From NCBI GenBank assembly GCA_934371915.1, contig CAKROE010000059.1, positions 1 through 13,690 of the forward strand: a DNA stretch of 13,690 bases. The letters are read 5' to 3'. Made by a program: the position numbers and the translations under genes. Below, piece after piece: positions 13,014 through 13,690 of this stretch. The stretch is from an uncultured Blautia sp. (GTDB lineage Bacteria; Bacillota; Clostridia; Lachnospirales; Lachnospiraceae). Numbering within the stretch: position 1 is the stretch's first letter; every line of letters starts with the position of its first letter. The notes beneath the pieces are model-generated. The model was not told where the DNA came from. It ran no database searches and saw only the letters and a program-made list of their open reading frames with translations.

Positions 13014-13485
13014 GTGTTTCCAGCTTTTCAAATACCATATCGGTGTACATCTGCTTGATTTCATGACGCTCCAGTCCTGTAACCTCTGCATGTACTTCAA
13101 AAGTATTTACTTTATCTCTTACCCGAATACAAAAATATACAACTCCCTGCACACTGTCTGCATTATTTGGATCAATATTGCCGGTCGTCCCTGTTATTCC
13201 GACAGCAATATCCGTATGCAGCTTTTCCTGTACTGTTTTTGCCATTGCCTCTGCACATTCTTTGGAATATACCCCGTACTTTTGTATAATTTCTTTCTCA
13301 ACACCAATAAAGATTTTGGTCTCATTCAGATATGTGACGTAGCCTCCCGGAAAAATTGCGGATGCACCTTCTGTATCTGTAATCGTGGATGCAATCATAC
13401 CGGATGTGCAGCTTTCCATCGTAGAAATCGTTGTATGTGTATCAATCAGTTTTTTAATGATACTGTTTTTTTCTGTCTGCTCCAT
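13003..13485 (-). CDS. CinA C-terminal-type nicotinamide-nucleotide amidohydrolase
   Basis: I place the start at the ATG 13483-13485 (160 residues), since a GGAG lies 9 bases upstream; a TTG at 13498-13500 and an ATG at 13492-13494 are also in frame. The protein is a stand-alone CinA C-domain (PncC), which deamidates nicotinamide mononucleotide to nicotinate mononucleotide in NAD recycling. Visible motifs are TISTMESCTSGMIAS (about 19-33, where the family has T.AESCTGG), FPGGYVTYLNETKIFIGV (45-62), GVYSKECAEAMA (71-82) and VGITGTTG (95-102, usually GI.G..G). The helical C-terminus ends KLETLVM. The family's ESCTGG reads ESCTSG here, a mild change. It lies 49 bases after the partial gene at the right edge, probably in the same unit. 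Confidence 0.85.
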   Translation of the reverse strand: MEQTEKNSIIKKLIDTHTTISTMESCTSGMIASTITDTEGASAIFPGGYVTYLNETKIFIGVEKEIIQKYGVYSKECAEAMAKTVQEKLHTDIAVGITGTTGNIDPNNADSVQGVVYFCIRVRDKVNTFEVHAEVTGLERHEIKQMYTDMVFEKLETLVM

Positions 13486-13534
13486 ACTCTTCATCTCCAA
13501 ATCGAATTGCTGCCTTTATCCTAACAGATATTAC

Positions 13535-13690
13535 TCATCCAATCAATTCCTTTTCCACGTTTTCAAAACCGATGCGCTCTATTGTTTCTGCAAAACGTTC
13601 CCCTTTATTTCCATGATCCCTGAAAAAAAGAATCGCTTTTTCAACGACATCAAGTGCTTCTTCTCTGGAAGTAAAAATTTTGCCGAGTGC
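13535..13690 (-). CDS. C-terminal end of a probable nitrite/sulfite-reductase-type protein (partial)
   Basis: Only the last 51 residues are in the window; the gene continues past the right edge. The sequence runs from ALGKIFTSREEALDVVEKAI through FFRDHGNKGERFAETIERIG to a stop at 13535-13537. The EEAL..VE.AI.F.R..G..GERF..TI.R.GF pattern is, from memory, the helical tail of the 4Fe-4S nitrite and sulfite reductase-like half-domain proteins in anaerobes. No catalytic or cluster residues are visible in this part, so the assignment rests on that pattern alone. It is upstream of, and on the same strand as, the CinA-type gene. Confidence 0.5.
   Translation of the reverse strand, partial: ALGKIFTSREEALDVVEKAILFFRDHGNKGERFAETIERIGFENVEKELIG

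Noticed and set aside
12901..13524. Plus-strand open frame of 207 codons opposite the CinA-type gene
   Set aside because: It is the antisense shadow of a clear CinA C-domain gene, with a cysteine- and phenylalanine-rich composition unlike a real protein.

Overview
The window looks like chromosomal DNA of a gut-type Firmicute, most likely Lachnospiraceae. This is inferred from strong AGGAGG-type ribosome binding sites, moderate-to-low GC, and familiar Clostridia-style genes: FeoA/FeoB, a PepV-type dipeptidase, a YjbR-MGMT fusion, an aldo/keto reductase with a ferredoxin tail, and a DUF4143 ATPase. No tRNA, rRNA, CRISPR array or intact insertion sequence was seen.

Layout. (1) 1-1950: a DUF4143 AAA ATPase with its own promoter sits between remnants: a 10-codon TfoX-like start at the left edge, a 63-codon glycosyltransferase N-terminus and a short membrane-protein tail. 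(2) 1952-4488, minus strand: a four-helix membrane protein, two class I methyltransferases and a TetR regulator that has lost its centre. (3) 4547-6666: a flavoprotein lacking its middle follows an intact aldo/keto reductase; a divergent DUF6796-like membrane gene is also centrally deleted and frameshifted. (4) 6713-7818: an intact AraC regulator precedes a 62-codon stub of an ABC exporter. (5) 7905-10082: a feoA-feoB ferrous-iron operon with promoter and terminator. (6) 10096-11448, minus strand: the YjbR-MGMT fusion and an HD hydrolase, preceded by a shredded aminotransferase remnant. (7) 11566-13690, minus strand: PepV-type dipeptidase, CinA/PncC-type amidohydrolase and the tail of a probable nitrite/sulfite-reductase-type protein.

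Two patterns stand out. First, eight or so genes are reduced to remnants. Most keep their ribosome binding site, start codon and N-terminus, and five also keep a piece of the C-terminus, so the interior is what was lost. Intact genes lie between them. Second, three promoters (methyltransferase 2483-3118, tetR, and the DUF6796-like gene) carry the same 18-bp inverted repeat, half-site close to RGTTAG with a 6-bp spacer. This suggests a small TetR regulon whose repressor is now inactivated, leaving those promoters probably derepressed.
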